A stretch of DNA of 64,000 bases from Linderina pennispora (Eukaryota; Kickxellomycota; Kickxellomycetes; Kickxellales; Kickxellaceae), in assembly GCF_002104995.1 (NCBI RefSeq), contig NW_024468271.1:1-64000 (forward strand), read 5' to 3'. Both the position numbers and the translations under genes were made by a program. Numbering within the stretch: position 1 is the first letter of the stretch; each line of letters begins with the position of its first letter. The notes under the pieces are model-generated. The model was given only the letters and a program-made list of their open reading frames with translations. It did no database searches and was not told where the DNA came from. Shown here piece by piece: positions 22,431 through 33,269 of this stretch.

Positions 22431-25400
22431 CTACGAATAGAACTTCTTGTTGATAAGATACACCAGCAAGTACGTGTTGACGACCACGCTGCCCTCGTAG
22501 AGCGTCATGGTCTGCACATTATCGTACTGCAGCTGGAGCAGATCCTGCATGTGCAGCACGCATCCGCCGCCGGGCATCTTCACGCCGAGCAGGCTGACCT
22601 GCACGTCAAACACGCCGGCCTCGTCCGACGAGATGGTCAGGCTGATCTTGTCCAGCTGCCGCGGCGGGTACCCGTCGACGCTGATGATGACGCCCTTGTA
22701 GTACAGCTTCTCGGCAGAGTACTTGTACGAGCCAAACCGCGGAACACGGCCCGCCCGCTGCAGGTCGCGCAGATGGAAGTACTGCCGCGTGAACGGCAGC
22801 ACGCTGTGCATCTTGCGCTGGCTGCTCGGCGCATCCTTCGCCAGCCGCCGCGTGCAGGACGCCAGGTACTCCTCGTACGCCCGCCGCTGCGACTCCAGGT
22901 ACTCGCTCTTCTCCTTCAGGTTCAGCAGCGTCGTGCGGATCCGCCGCATCTCCACCCGCCGCCGGTCGCGGCGCTGCGCTTTGGTGCGGATGTCACGTGC
23001 AATGGCATTCAGCATGCCCTGGTACCCATCGCTCTTGCGCACGCGGAACACAGCCGCATACGCCGGCTTCGGGTCCTTGCTGTAGACTGTGCCGGTGCCG
23101 ATGTTGGACTTGCGCGTGCGCTCGACCCACCGCTCGGTCTCCAGCATCCGCATGCTCTTGGCCACCTGCCGCTTGAGCTCCGAGAACGTCAGCGACGCCA
23201 GCTCGCGAACCACCTTCTCGCCCGCCAGCGCTGGCGGCGGCGGCGGCTGCTTCTGCGAGCTCACCGAGGGCGTGGGCGAGCTGCGGCCCGACATGCCGCT
23301 GCCCGGCCGCCCGCCCACCTGCGAGCTCATAAAGGCCGCCTGCGACTCGCGCAGCACCATCAGCTGCTGCTGCGCCTCCCACTGCTGCTGCCACTGCGCC
23401 AGGTGCCGCTGCTTGCGCTCCTCCATCTTGGCTATCTCCAGCTGAATCGACGCCCGCCAGCGCGACTCGTCCTCGGCCGTCACCGGCCGCTCCAGGATCT
23501 CGAGCAGCGACGGGCCGGACTGCACCCGCAGAATCGTCAGCCACTTGCGCTTTGTCTCGAGGAACAGCCGGTGCAGCTTGGCCGCGCGCTCGGCCTTGGC
23601 ATGCACCGCCTCCTTGGCTGTTGGCTGCGCGCCCTGGAGCAGCCCGCCGGCCCCGTACGCCGCCTGGCTCGCGCTCAGCGCTGCATCGCTGAGGATCTGC
23701 GATGCTGACGCCGCCAGCACCGAGGTAGACGCGCTGCCCGACATGATTGTCACCGTGTCATCGGCAAACCGATCTGCCAGCTCCAGCTGCAGCTCATAGT
23801 GCGAATACGGGTCGGACCGGGTCCGCGGTGCCTTGCCCAGGTCCTGCAGGACCACGCGCAGCGGATCCTCCAGCACTAGCACCCGGCCGCTGCCGTCCGG
23901 CCCAGCCCGCTCCACCAGCACCGTGCCCTGCGGAATCGCATCGACCAGGTCCGTGTCCTCCGGGTCGCCGCCTGTGACCTCGGCCGTGTCCTCCTCGGCC
24001 TTGCGCCGCTGCTCAATGATGCTCATGACTGCGTCGTATGAGCCAAACTTTTGCTTGACCTGCTCCGGAATCGCCGGCGCTATGTAGTCAAGATTGGTCT
24101 CCAGCGCCTGGTGCATGGTCTGGATCTCGGAGATCGTCATGCAAATGCTCGGCTTGTGGAGAGTCGCCAGGTCAGTGAACTCGTCGATCTGGAACTTGAC
24201 CTCGGGGTCGACCACGTCAGTCACCTCATACGCATATGTCAGGAACCGGCCCCACAGATACCCAATGTGGTTGTTGAGCGGCGACAAGAACATGTTGTCT
24301 TCGTTGAACTTCATGCCCACGCTGACCTGGTTCAGGATCTTGGCTATCTCGCCCAGGTTCTTGCGCTGCAGCGGCGTGATCGTCGTCTCGATGACGTCAA
24401 ACATCTCGGGGGCAATGATGGCCGGGTTGATGTACCGGTAGTACACCAGATGGCCCACCACCTTCATCACCTGCTGCTCTGGCTCGTCAGGGAACTTGGT
24501 TGTCAGCGCCCGCCGCAGCTCGCGCGCAATATACCGCATGCCGTAGGGCATGTCGTCCAGCGACTTGAGGATGGCATCGACAAACTCCTCGGCCAGCGTG
24601 CGCAGCTGCCGCAGGTGCTTGATGAACGTCGTGCGCGTCTCAAAGTCGTTCAGCGCAACCTCGCGGGTGACATCGTACTGCCGCCGCGACTTCTCGCCCG
24701 TCCGCGACTCCTCCTCGCGGATCAGACTGCGGTAGATGACCAGCGGGTCGCTCTCCAGGTCGATCTCGGGGTCATCGAGCACCTTCTTGATCAGCGGCTG
24801 GAGCAGATCGCGCAGGTACTTGCGCTCCTTGGCGCCGCGGTTGTAGTGCACTGCGAGCTTGATGAAGATGGGGTTGCCGCGCAGGAACTCTTGGATGTTG
24901 GAGATCGAATCCATCTCGATCTTGATCGCCGAGCACAAGAGCTTCAGCAGCAGATACTCCTCACGCGCATTCTGCGCAAACCCAAACAGCGTCAGGACGA
25001 TGGTCTCGATCAGCTTCGATATCGAGATATCCTCACCGCTGCCGCCCTTGGGCGACCCCGGATAGCCGCTGTCAGTGGACGCGCGGCCATTCAGCCCACC
25101 GCCATTGGTGCTAGCTATGCTGGTGACCTGTGACTGCCGCATCACCTTGGAGCCGCCCTGGTTGAGCAGGAACAGCAGCCGGGCCAGATATGTAGGCTGC
25201 GTCTGCAGCAGATAAAACAGGTGCTGGTACCCGTCCAGCCGCTTGCGCGACTCCTTGTCAAGATTCTTGAGCGAGTACAGTGAGTTGGCCGGCACCACGC
25301 CCGAGAGCGCCAGTGATGAATACGAGTTGCGGAAACTGGGCGAGGCAATGGTCGACGGCTTGCGCATCTCATCGAGGAATCGGAAATGGCGGCTCGTCTG

Positions 25401-27605
25401 CCGGACCACCTCCTCCAGCGAAATGCGGTTGCGCACAAGCAGCGCGATCTTGATATCGAGCTGCTCCAAGATCCGCGTCGTCTGCTGGTTCTCGCGGATC
25501 TGCCGAACTGCCAGCTGGCGATGGCGCTCCAGATCAAGCTCCTCCTCAATGTCCTGGTCCGTGTCCTCCAGGATCGACGCACAGCTCTGCACAACCTTGG
25601 GCGTCGGCGGCATGTCCTCGACGGTCAGCGTGCGGTACGCCTTGCCTGCCAGCTTGGCCCGGTACATGTTCTGCAGCTTGACAATGACGTTCACATTGCG
25701 CTTCAGGTGCGTCCTACGCTCCTTCAGACGCTGCCGGACCAAGTACCCGCGGGACAGCGCCTGGATCTTCTTCACACCCATCTCAACCGTCTTCCACGAC
25801 GACAGGCGCGACCCGTACTCCTCGCGTACGATGTAGCCACGGCATAGCGCCTGGAACCTGGTGATAGCAGCAATCCACCCGCGCATATCAGCGTACAGCT
25901 TGCGTGCCAGCCGGCCGCGAATCAGCGCCTGCACTCCGACGATGCGCCGCTCGAGCTCTGCGCGCTCCGACTCGAGCCGCTTACGACGCTCCAGCACCGC
26001 TGCCTCCTGCTCGCGAGCAATGCGCTCCTTCTCTGCCTTCTCCTCGGCAAGCCGCTTCTCCTCTTGCTCGCGGCGCTCCTTTTCGGCCCTGACACGGTCG
26101 CGCTCAGCACGCTCTTCGAGCTGGCGGGAAATCTCCGCCTCTTCAGCCAGGCGCCTGTTCTCCTCCTCCCACTCGATTCGCTGTCGCTCGGCCTCGATAG
26201 CTGCGTCGCGCCCCGCCTTGTAGCCATCCAGAGCGCGCCTGCCTAGAACCATGCGGCAATATGTCTGCATCACTGTCGCTGACTCCCACATACGCAGGTA
26301 CCGCCGTGCCTGCCGCTTCTCCTCCAAAAGCCGCTCGGCGAGACGACAACGAGCCGACTGCTGGAACTGGATCACAATGTCAATGCGCTTCTCCCAGTAC
26401 AGCTTTGCCTTCTGCATGCGGTCCAGGTCCGGGTCGTCCAGGAACGACACGTCGCCATCGAACCGCGTATGGTCCGATGCCGTGTCCTGCTGCGAGTCGG
26501 CTCCGCGAGACAAAACATCCTCGGCCTTCTCTGTAGCATCGTCGTCAACCTGGTCTTCTTCTTCTTCTTCTTCTTCTTCTTCTTCTTCTTCTTCTTCTTT
26601 TTCTTCTTCTTCTCCCTCCTCTTCGATATCGTCTGGGTTGAGCCCCTGCTTCTCCAGTGACGCCCTCCGCAGCTCTCGCGACAACCTCGGTCTGCGGTTG
26701 CCAATATCTGACTCGATACGGTGGAACGACGGAACATTGAGCCCCAGATTATCGAGCTCGGCCTGTGTCTGTCGGAGCTGGGCTTCTGAGAACTCGAGGT
26801 GGCCCACCAGATCCTTCATGCCAGGAGCAATGCCCATTTTGACCAAAAAGTGGCTGAGCGCATGGACACAGTAGATAACGCGCGGCATGTTTTTGCGGTC
26901 GTACAGGTCTGTCAACTCAAAGTGGAACAGCCGTGGCAGCTTGACCTGGCGAATCGCCTGCAAGAAAAAGTTGATGTTGTCGGTGTACTTGAATGACCGC
27001 TTGACGCTGTCCTGCTGGTAAATCTTGCCCACCGCCTCGGGGCAGAACGTCCTTGCCAGCTTGGCCAGCCCGACGCCGTTCCGCAGCGAGTCCTCGAGCG
27101 TGTCAATCTCCGGTAGCTCCTCGCTAATGCACGCCTCGATCCATTCCTTGGCCTCGCTGACATGGCACAGGTACTCGTAGGCTGCCAGGTTCTTGCGCTC
27201 AAAGTCGCACCAGCGCCCGTTGCGCATGAAAATCGAGTCGCGATCGACATGCGACGCGTCCTTCTGTAGGCGGTGCCGCCCCTTCATTCCCATGACACTC
27301 GGCGAATCTGGCGGATCGACCAGCATCGCTGACAGGGGTCGGCCATTAGGCGTTGTGTTGCCCACAGCCGTGCCAGGCTTCATGAAAGCAGCCCACGGCG
27401 GCGGGCTGTCGACTACTGTGTGGCTCCGGAGCCGCGGAGTCGCCATGGGCGGGTCAGATGACGCTGCTGCTGGCGCCGTCTGCGGCTCGTGCTCCTCGGA
27501 CTCGTCAAACGACATGCTGGTGGGCTTCAGTCGGCCTATCCGCCGGCCCAGCGACGCATCCTTGGTGTCGATGCTGAGCGTGTTTGCGCGTTGACGTCTC
27601 CCCAT
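22431..27605 (-). CDS. IQGAP-family scaffold protein (Rng2/Iqg1-like)
   Basis: Cytokinesis and actin scaffold at the division ring and cell cortex. One uninterrupted 1724-residue frame. Domains in order: Ser/Pro-rich N-terminus; calponin-homology domain (about residues 140-265, with LRNGVGLAKLARTF and VIYCVHALSHFL); a nearly pure Glu tract (about 325-365, from a GAA repeat); a Glu/Arg/Lys coiled coil; several IQ motifs (about 540-690, for example IVGVQALIRGRLARKLY and QALSRGYLVRQRL). Then comes a RasGAP-related domain (about 900-1230, with FLRGNPIFIKLAVHYNRGA and INPAIIAPEMFDV) and a RasGAP C-terminal domain (about 1490-1690). The GAP-related domain lacks the usual arginine-finger context, as in other IQGAPs, so it probably binds GTPases without activating hydrolysis. 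The absence of any frameshift over 5.2 kb is notable in this window. Confidence 0.96.
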   Translation of the reverse strand: MGRRQRANTLSIDTKDASLGRRIGRLKPTSMSFDESEEHEPQTAPAAASSDPPMATPRLRSHTVVDSPPPWAAFMKPGTAVGNTTPNGRPLSAMLVDPPDSPSVMGMKGRHRLQKDASHVDRDSIFMRNGRWCDFERKNLAAYEYLCHVSEAKEWIEACISEELPEIDTLEDSLRNGVGLAKLARTFCPEAVGKIYQQDSVKRSFKYTDNINFFLQAIRQVKLPRLFHFELTDLYDRKNMPRVIYCVHALSHFLVKMGIAPGMKDLVGHLEFSEAQLRQTQAELDNLGLNVPSFHRIESDIGNRRPRLSRELRRASLEKQGLNPDDIEEEGEEEEKEEEEEEEEEEEEEEDQVDDDATEKAEDVLSRGADSQQDTASDHTRFDGDVSFLDDPDLDRMQKAKLYWEKRIDIVIQFQQSARCRLAERLLEEKRQARRYLRMWESATVMQTYCRMVLGRRALDGYKAGRDAAIEAERQRIEWEEENRRLAEEAEISRQLEERAERDRVRAEKERREQEEKRLAEEKAEKERIAREQEAAVLERRKRLESERAELERRIVGVQALIRGRLARKLYADMRGWIAAITRFQALCRGYIVREEYGSRLSSWKTVEMGVKKIQALSRGYLVRQRLKERRTHLKRNVNVIVKLQNMYRAKLAGKAYRTLTVEDMPPTPKVVQSCASILEDTDQDIEEELDLERHRQLAVRQIRENQQTTRILEQLDIKIALLVRNRISLEEVVRQTSRHFRFLDEMRKPSTIASPSFRNSYSSLALSGVVPANSLYSLKNLDKESRKRLDGYQHLFYLLQTQPTYLARLLFLLNQGGSKVMRQSQVTSIASTNGGGLNGRASTDSGYPGSPKGGSGEDISISKLIETIVLTLFGFAQNAREEYLLLKLLCSAIKIEMDSISNIQEFLRGNPIFIKLAVHYNRGAKERKYLRDLLQPLIKKVLDDPEIDLESDPLVIYRSLIREEESRTGEKSRRQYDVTREVALNDFETRTTFIKHLRQLRTLAEEFVDAILKSLDDMPYGMRYIARELRRALTTKFPDEPEQQVMKVVGHLVYYRYINPAIIAPEMFDVIETTITPLQRKNLGEIAKILNQVSVGMKFNEDNMFLSPLNNHIGYLWGRFLTYAYEVTDVVDPEVKFQIDEFTDLATLHKPSICMTISEIQTMHQALETNLDYIAPAIPEQVKQKFGSYDAVMSIIEQRRKAEEDTAEVTGGDPEDTDLVDAIPQGTVLVERAGPDGSGRVLVLEDPLRVVLQDLGKAPRTRSDPYSHYELQLELADRFADDTVTIMSGSASTSVLAASASQILSDAALSASQAAYGAGGLLQGAQPTAKEAVHAKAERAAKLHRLFLETKRKWLTILRVQSGPSLLEILERPVTAEDESRWRASIQLEIAKMEERKQRHLAQWQQQWEAQQQLMVLRESQAAFMSSQVGGRPGSGMSGRSSPTPSVSSQKQPPPPPALAGEKVVRELASLTFSELKRQVAKSMRMLETERWVERTRKSNIGTGTVYSKDPKPAYAAVFRVRKSDGYQGMLNAIARDIRTKAQRRDRRRVEMRRIRTTLLNLKEKSEYLESQRRAYEEYLASCTRRLAKDAPSSQRKMHSVLPFTRQYFHLRDLQRAGRVPRFGSYKYSAEKLYYKGVIISVDGYPPRQLDKISLTISSDEAGVFDVQVSLLGVKMPGGGCVLHMQDLLQLQYDNVQTMTLYEGSVVVNTYLLVYLINKKFYS
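26553..26620. repeat. TTC/GAA trinucleotide repeat encoding a Glu tract in IQGAP
   Basis: A near-perfect TTC run on the plus strand (GAA on the coding strand), interrupted once by a longer T stretch. It codes for about 20 consecutive Glu within a longer acidic segment between the CH domain and the coiled coil. It is in frame, so length changes by whole units are tolerated. Confidence 0.9.
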
Positions 27606-28543
27606 TGTGCTAGTGTCTACAATGCTGTATTGTCAATTAGTTTCGGATGTAGCGTCCTCAAAACAAACCGCTCCCCCAAGTTCCCTTTTTTGCGCGTCCC
27701 TTTTTCGCTTACCTTGCCAAAGAAACTGTGGTCTTTGTGAGACCAAGCTGTATTATCGTTTAGAGCCAGCTCAAAGCGCTGGTGGCGTAGACTATCGCTG
27801 CGACTCTACAAGAGAACGAGGAGAGGTTTAGAAGTCCATCCAGCTTACCGGTCGTCTGGCAAGACGAATACCGCGCATGCTGTAGCTTACCCTTAGCAAT
27901 GAATGTGTGTGCGGGGGGAAGGGTGATGTAGAGCAGCAGAGACTTCGAGCCCGGCTGCAGTGAATGAATGCGCGAGTGTAGTGGTATTAAAAAAGGGAGG
28001 CGGTCTTTGAGAAAGCGAGAGGTGAAAGAACAGGGGGGCTTAAAGTACAAGTCCGAAAAAGAGAGCGCGCGAGTGAATAAGAAAAGGGTTTAGAGTAGTG
28101 AATAAAAAATCGGGAAGAGAGAAACCGCGAGGGCCAAAGAGGAAATCAGGAACCGTTTGGTGTTCGCAGAAGGCGTGCTCCAAATCTCGCACTATTCACT
28201 GATTTATTTTTTCCCTGCTGTTGCTGGCCTCATGCATCCAATCGCCGCCCGCAGACAGGTCCGTCGCTTTTCTTCCAAGGCGCGAGCGCTGGAGTGAACC
28301 CTGTAGTTCTCGCAGCTTCGTCTCTTCTAGGTGCGCCGGCACTGTGGAGACGAAACCGCCATTTCACCCCACGCCTCCTAAACCCCTCCACACATCGCCT
28401 GGCGCTCACCAAAGAAAAAAGCGCCAGCTCATCAGCCCATCCCACACTCGTCCGCCTCTCCTGGCCAAATCCATGCCTGTGTAAAAATTGCCTTTTCTCT
28501 CCTCTGCTCCTCTTGCACACAACCTTTCTACTTTATTCCAACA
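27606..28543. promoter_or_regulatory. Divergent intergenic region between IQGAP and the MFS transporter
   Basis: About 940 bp between the two divergent ATGs (27605 minus, 28544 plus). The part nearest 28544 is strongly pyrimidine-rich, a likely 5' leader. The middle is purine-rich on the plus strand. No clear TATA box was found. Open frames at 28221-28520 look like translated leader rather than genes. Confidence 0.45.
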
Positions 28544-30014
28544 ATGTCGGCTCCACCAGCACAAGCTACTGCGCAGCAGCTGCAGCAGAACCTGGGCAAG
28601 AGAATATCGCGGATCGTATTCATTGCGCTGCTGCTGGACATACTGTCGTTCACCATCATCCTGCCGCTACTGCCGCGCTCCTTGGAGGCTTACAAATCGC
28701 GCGAGGGCGCCGACGCAACCACTCTGCTGGGCTCGATTCTGCAGCACGTGTCGTCGCTGCGCCAGCAGATCCTGTCGCTGGCGGGGCCGCGGGCCTCGCG
28801 GTTCTTGCTCCAGGGCTCGCGGGCCGACCTGGTTCTGCTGGGCGGTCTGTTGGGGTCGCTCTACTCGCTCCTGCAGTGCCTTGTGGCACCAGTCATTGGC
28901 AGGGCGTCGGACAGGCTGGGCCGGCGTCGGACAATGATGTTCTGCATGGCGGGGAATGTTGTGTGGACAGTGCTATGGATCTTCTCGACCGGATTCGAGT
29001 CGTTCCTTGTCGCCAGGGTAATTGCAGGGCTCAGCGAAGGCAATGTGCAGCTGTCGACGACTATCATTGCTGACGTCACGACCAACAGCTACCAGATCGC
29101 ATGGCATGGCGCTGGTGGGCATTGCCTTTGCTGTCGGGTTCACGCTGGGCCCGTCCATCGGCGCGTATTTCGCCAGCCTGCCACTGGAAGCCGAGTCATC
29201 GGCCTTCGCCTATGCGCCATTCGCCACAGCCGCCGTGTTCTCCCTGGGCCTGCTTGTCCTGGAAAGCGCTTATCTCTACGCCAACCTACCCGAGACGCTT
29301 GACTTCAAGCATTCGGCGGAGCCCAAGGTGGACGAGGGGACAAGTGAGCTGCCAGCAAGCAGCCCGGGCGATCGGCATGTTGCGAAGGTGCTGCGGCGGC
29401 TCAACTGGACGCATTTCGCTTATCTGTTCTTTTTCTCGGGCATGGAGTACACGCTGACGTTCCTGACCCACGACAAGTTTGATTTCTCGAATGCCCAGCA
29501 GGGCAAGCTGCTCTGGCTTCATCGGCATTGTGTCGACGGATGATCCAGGGCGGCTATGTGCGCAGAGTCAAGAGCAGGTCGGGCAAGCCGCGACAAGGCT
29601 CTGGTTGCCCAGGGCATGGCTGGCTGCGCACTCGGCCTGCTTTCCATCGCCATCTGCGCTTTCAAGGCAGAGGCCACAGGCTACTCGGCACCCTCGTGGT
29701 GGCTGTGGGCTGGCTCGTTTGGCTTTGCTGTTGCCTCGGCCACTGTTGTCAACTGCCTGAACTCGATGGTCTCGCTGGCAGGTAGCCAGGGCATGGCCCC
29801 CAAGGACACAGGCAAGCGGCTGGGCGATTTTCGGTCTGCGGGCCAGATTGGCCGGGCGCTGGGCCCAATGTTTGCGTGCTCGGTCTACTGGCTCTCAGGC
29901 GCTGCCGTATGCTACCTCATTGGCGCCATCGCTGTCGCTGCCATCACCACAGTGTTTGTGTCAACCATCCCGTCGACAATCACCCGGGGTGCAGCCAAGG
30001 CTAAGACCAGCTAG
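28544..30014 (+). CDS. Major facilitator transporter, MFSD10/TETRAN-like (frameshifted)
   Basis: Membrane transporter of the major facilitator superfamily with about 12 helices. TM1 (IVFIALLLDILSFTIILPLL) and a long loop are followed by LLGGLLGSLYSLLQCLVAP and the superfamily signature GRASDRLGRRR after TM2. A further block is GMALVGIAFAVGFTLGPSIGA. The pattern resembles the animal MFSD10 (organic-anion/tetracycline-like) group. The loop after TM6 is hydrophilic, and the second half has the HDKFDFSNAQQGK and DFRSAGQIGRALGP blocks seen in that group. Frame changes are needed near 29095, 29510 and 29545. The substrate is unknown. Ends at 30014. Confidence 0.78.
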
Positions 30015-30355
30015 CTCTTCAGAATGTTCATTACACGTACTCCAGACAACGGATAAAACTACAGCCATATCAATTCCTTGCACTTGCAATCCCTGCCATC
30101 ACAATATTGCTGGCTTTGTGCATGGAGCATGTATGTTTGCGAGTCCAGGAGCTCGTATATGTGTGAGAGCCTCGCTGATGGCATTTTCACGCCCAACATA
30201 AGAGCGATGCATATAGCCATTTGCTGCGGCGATGCCTGATCATTTATTCTGCTGAAGCTAGCTAGACCCGACCTGTTTGCTACTTGGCCTTGGATGCATA
30301 TAGAGCACAGCTCACCTCACATGCGCCATGGCAATCGTCACAGTGTCTGGAGGAC
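30015..30355. other. Convergent intergenic region
   Basis: About 340 bp between the stops of the transporter and the bZIP gene. It contains T-rich and AATAAA-like stretches compatible with 3' ends, but nothing else recognisable. Confidence 0.4.
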
Positions 30356-32262
30356 TCAAAAGCCGCCAGTGTTCGAAAGAACTGGACGTTTTATTTTTGG
30401 GAATTGTGAGGCGCGTTCTATGTGGAAGAGGAGGGCAGAGGGGCTGGCGGCGGAGCATTTGCCACAGCCTGCTGTGCCTGCGGACTGGTGCGTAAACTGC
30501 AGTACCCGCTGCTGTGGCTGCGGGATCGGCCGACCCATGCCCTGCAATGGCGGTGCCTGGCCCACCATCCCGGACATGGCGGCAGCCGTTGGCTGTGGCG
30601 GTGGTGGCATCATTTGTGGCGGCATCGATCCCATTGGTGGGCGGAAGCCCGGTGGCCCATGTTGTGTGACCAGCGGCGCCTGGATTCCCTGCATCATAGC
30701 GCCAGGCGGAGGCGGCATGCTGTGCTGCTGCTGCTGGTGGCCAGGCTGCACCGGCATCATAAACGGCTTTCCTGCCACCGCGTCGACGCCGCTGATGGGC
30801 ACGCCGTTGGACGTGGGCGGAATAGCCGAGATTATCTCCTTCAGCTTCTCGCTCTGCACCCCATCGGGGAGCGCAAACTACGATCGGCTGCGATGAAATG
30901 TTGGGTGTCCCGGGTGGTAAACTGTCAATCCCAAACACGCCGTTGGCCTGCGCGACCGCGCATTCCCGGTGTGCCTCCAGCAGCGTCTTAATGTGCAGCG
31001 CCTTATCGCGCAGCTGCAGGTACTCGTTCTTCAACCGCTCGTTCTCGTAGACCATGTAGTCGTGTCGCTGCTGCAGCTCGTTTAGCTGCTGCTTCTTGCG
31101 CTGCCGGCACTTTAGCGCCGCTATCCGGTTGCGCTCCAGGAACTGTTTGCGCTTCTCGTCCTCTCCGCCTTTAGGGTCCACACTCTCGCTTCTCCGCGAT
31201 GCTTTCCGTGCGCCGTCGCCACTGTCATCCTGGCGCCCTCACTGCCGACTCTTTCGCCGCCGGTCCCTTTGGCGGCACGGGAGCCTTGGCTCCCTTCCCG
31301 CGGCTGCGCTTGGCCGTTTTGGGTGGCGCCTTTGGTGCTGATGCTGTTGCTACTGCTGGTGGTTCTGATGAGTCTTCTGCGCAGCTGCTGCTGCGGGTGC
31401 AGTCGCCGATTGAAGTATAGGATCCATGGGTCGTCGCTTGCTGGACGCAGCAGGCTTTGCCGTTGCAATATTCTTACTACTCAGTTCCATTGGAACATTA
31501 GCCGCTATCGGGGACACGCCCCGGCGGCGGTGGCAACAGATTCCCGGCTGCTGCTCTGGGCTGTGGCTCTGGTATAGTCGACAGCGAGATTGCAGGTGGC
31601 GAGGGTGGTTTGATGGAAATTACGTCATGTTTAAATGTAGCGGGTGATGTCGCTGAGGTCACATTCACCTGCGTCTGCGATGCGCTCTGCAGATTCCTCC
31701 CTGCCGCCGCTATCATTGGTCTGGGTGACCTTTGCAGCACCGTAGCTGTGACTGAGGCCGATACGTTTTGCAATGGCTTCACATGCAGCGTGCCGCCGGG
31801 CGTCGCTGTTATTTCGCTGCCACTGACCGCCCTCAGCAGCGCCTGGAACCCCGGCGACGGCTTTGATCCATCGATGGTGCTGGTGCCCAGGATACTGCTG
31901 ACCGTCGGGTGTGTCTCGCCCTGCAGGAACGGCGTCAGCCCCGTGTGCAGGGTGGGGTCCGTTAGGCCCAGCCGTGGTGTTATGCGTGCACGGCTTGTCG
32001 GTGCTGCGGGTCCGCCCAGCATTGCTGGAGATAAAGGCCCGCTGCGCAGCGAGTCCCGCCCCCATGCTGCCGATACGCCCTCATGGCCAAGCGGGCTGTT
32101 TATGGCAGTTACCGGCGGCAGCGTTATTGGCTTGGACGAATTGGCATTGCCAACCGAGCTCCGTCCTGACTGCGACTCGTCCGCATGCGCCAAGGAGAAG
32201 CTGCGCTCAAAGGGGTTTGGCTCCAAGGACAGCTTTGACGTCCTACGCTTATGCGTCTCCAT
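30356..32262 (-). CDS. Atf1/Atfa-type stress-response bZIP transcription factor (frameshifted)
   Basis: Probable nuclear target of the stress MAP kinase (Hog1/Sty1) pathway. The N-terminal part (from METHKRRTSK) matches the osmotic-stress/HRA region of Atf1-like factors: EPNPFERSF, LPPVTAINSP, DSLRSGPLSPAMLGGP and LTPFLQGE. The bZIP basic region KRKQFLERNRIAALKCRQRKK is followed by a leucine-zipper heptad (LNELQQRHDYMVYENERLK), close to ATF2/CRE-binding factors. After the zipper comes a Pro/Met/Gln-rich tail. Frame changes are needed near 31229 (just before the bZIP) and near 30880, the latter at a CCCC run. Start chosen: ATG at 32262; codons further upstream lack an ATG. Several Ser/Thr-Pro sites in the N-terminal part could be MAP-kinase sites (inference). 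Confidence 0.86.
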
Positions 32263-33269
32263 TATTGAGAAATAGAACAAAATAGTACAGGAAATGGACT
32301 GAGCAAAAGGGCGAAAAAAACAAAGCCAAGGTGAGAAGAGTTCGTACCAGATTTTTTTTTTATTTTCGCGCGCCCTTTTAGTCTGCAGAAAATTACATCA
32401 TTTCTGTTGGTCTCGGACATCAGCCCCCATTCGTCCAACTACTAAACCCCAGAAAAATCACGTGTGGGGAGGCTCGACTCGCTCAAGCCGCTCTGGCTCG
32501 TGCCTACGCCATGGAGCTGGGCTCGCATCGCCGGATCCCAAGCGAAGCCGGCACGCAGGTTCAAGAGCCGCTGGTGCTATTCTTTACCAAACATAAACAG
32601 CTCCATCTCCTCCTCCGAATTCTGTGTGGCTGGTGTGTTTTGTTCTCCACACCGCAGACATGCATGTATTCGGCTTGTAGAATTTCCATTCAAGCTATCG
32701 CGAATATTATGCGGGATATCCTTGTTCTTGCTCCAAGAATGGGCTTTGCTATCAAGCACAAACGAGGCAGCCGTAGCTTGCCAGCGTGTAGAACCCGCCA
32801 TCCTCCAGTCGTTCTCCCTGCTTACTTCCGCACCATCCTTCCCACTACTTTCTCGACTTTTTGTAATGACAAGCCCACCACTTATGTCTCTCTGCACTTC
32901 ACTTCGACTCCATTTAACGATACAATTCCTCTCTGCTACTGCCTATGCATCATCAGTTACATTCACGCTATGTGCGGGTATTCTGTTAACGCTGAGGCTG
33001 TTTGCGACAAAGAAGGGGGAAGAGAATATGGAATCTGGTGGTGAGCCAGGTTTCCGAGATAGTAATCGCGCAAATCTTTGCAGCCCCAGGCATCCCTGGT
33101 ACGCAGCGCTCACAGCCAGCTGCCTTTTGCTGCTGGTGCAGCCGCTTTTGACAGCGCCCTATGCACAAAAATTTTCATGCGCGGCTTATCCCCGCTTCTC
33201 CTTTCTTCTCCAGTGTTTGCAGCGTTTCATACTTATTTGTTTCGTCTTGGTATTCTCTTTCTGTCTTCT
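32263..33269. promoter_or_regulatory. Divergent intergenic region
   Basis: About 1 kb between divergent genes. It is pyrimidine-rich and AT-rich, with a T9 run near 32352. An open frame of about 270 codons (32464-33273) has an unusual composition and no motifs; I regard it as non-coding. Confidence 0.45.

Noticed and set aside
22551-25133. Long plus-strand frames opposite IQGAP (385 and 360 codons)
   Set aside because: Shadows of the well-supported IQGAP frame with Arg/Leu/His-rich composition and no domain.
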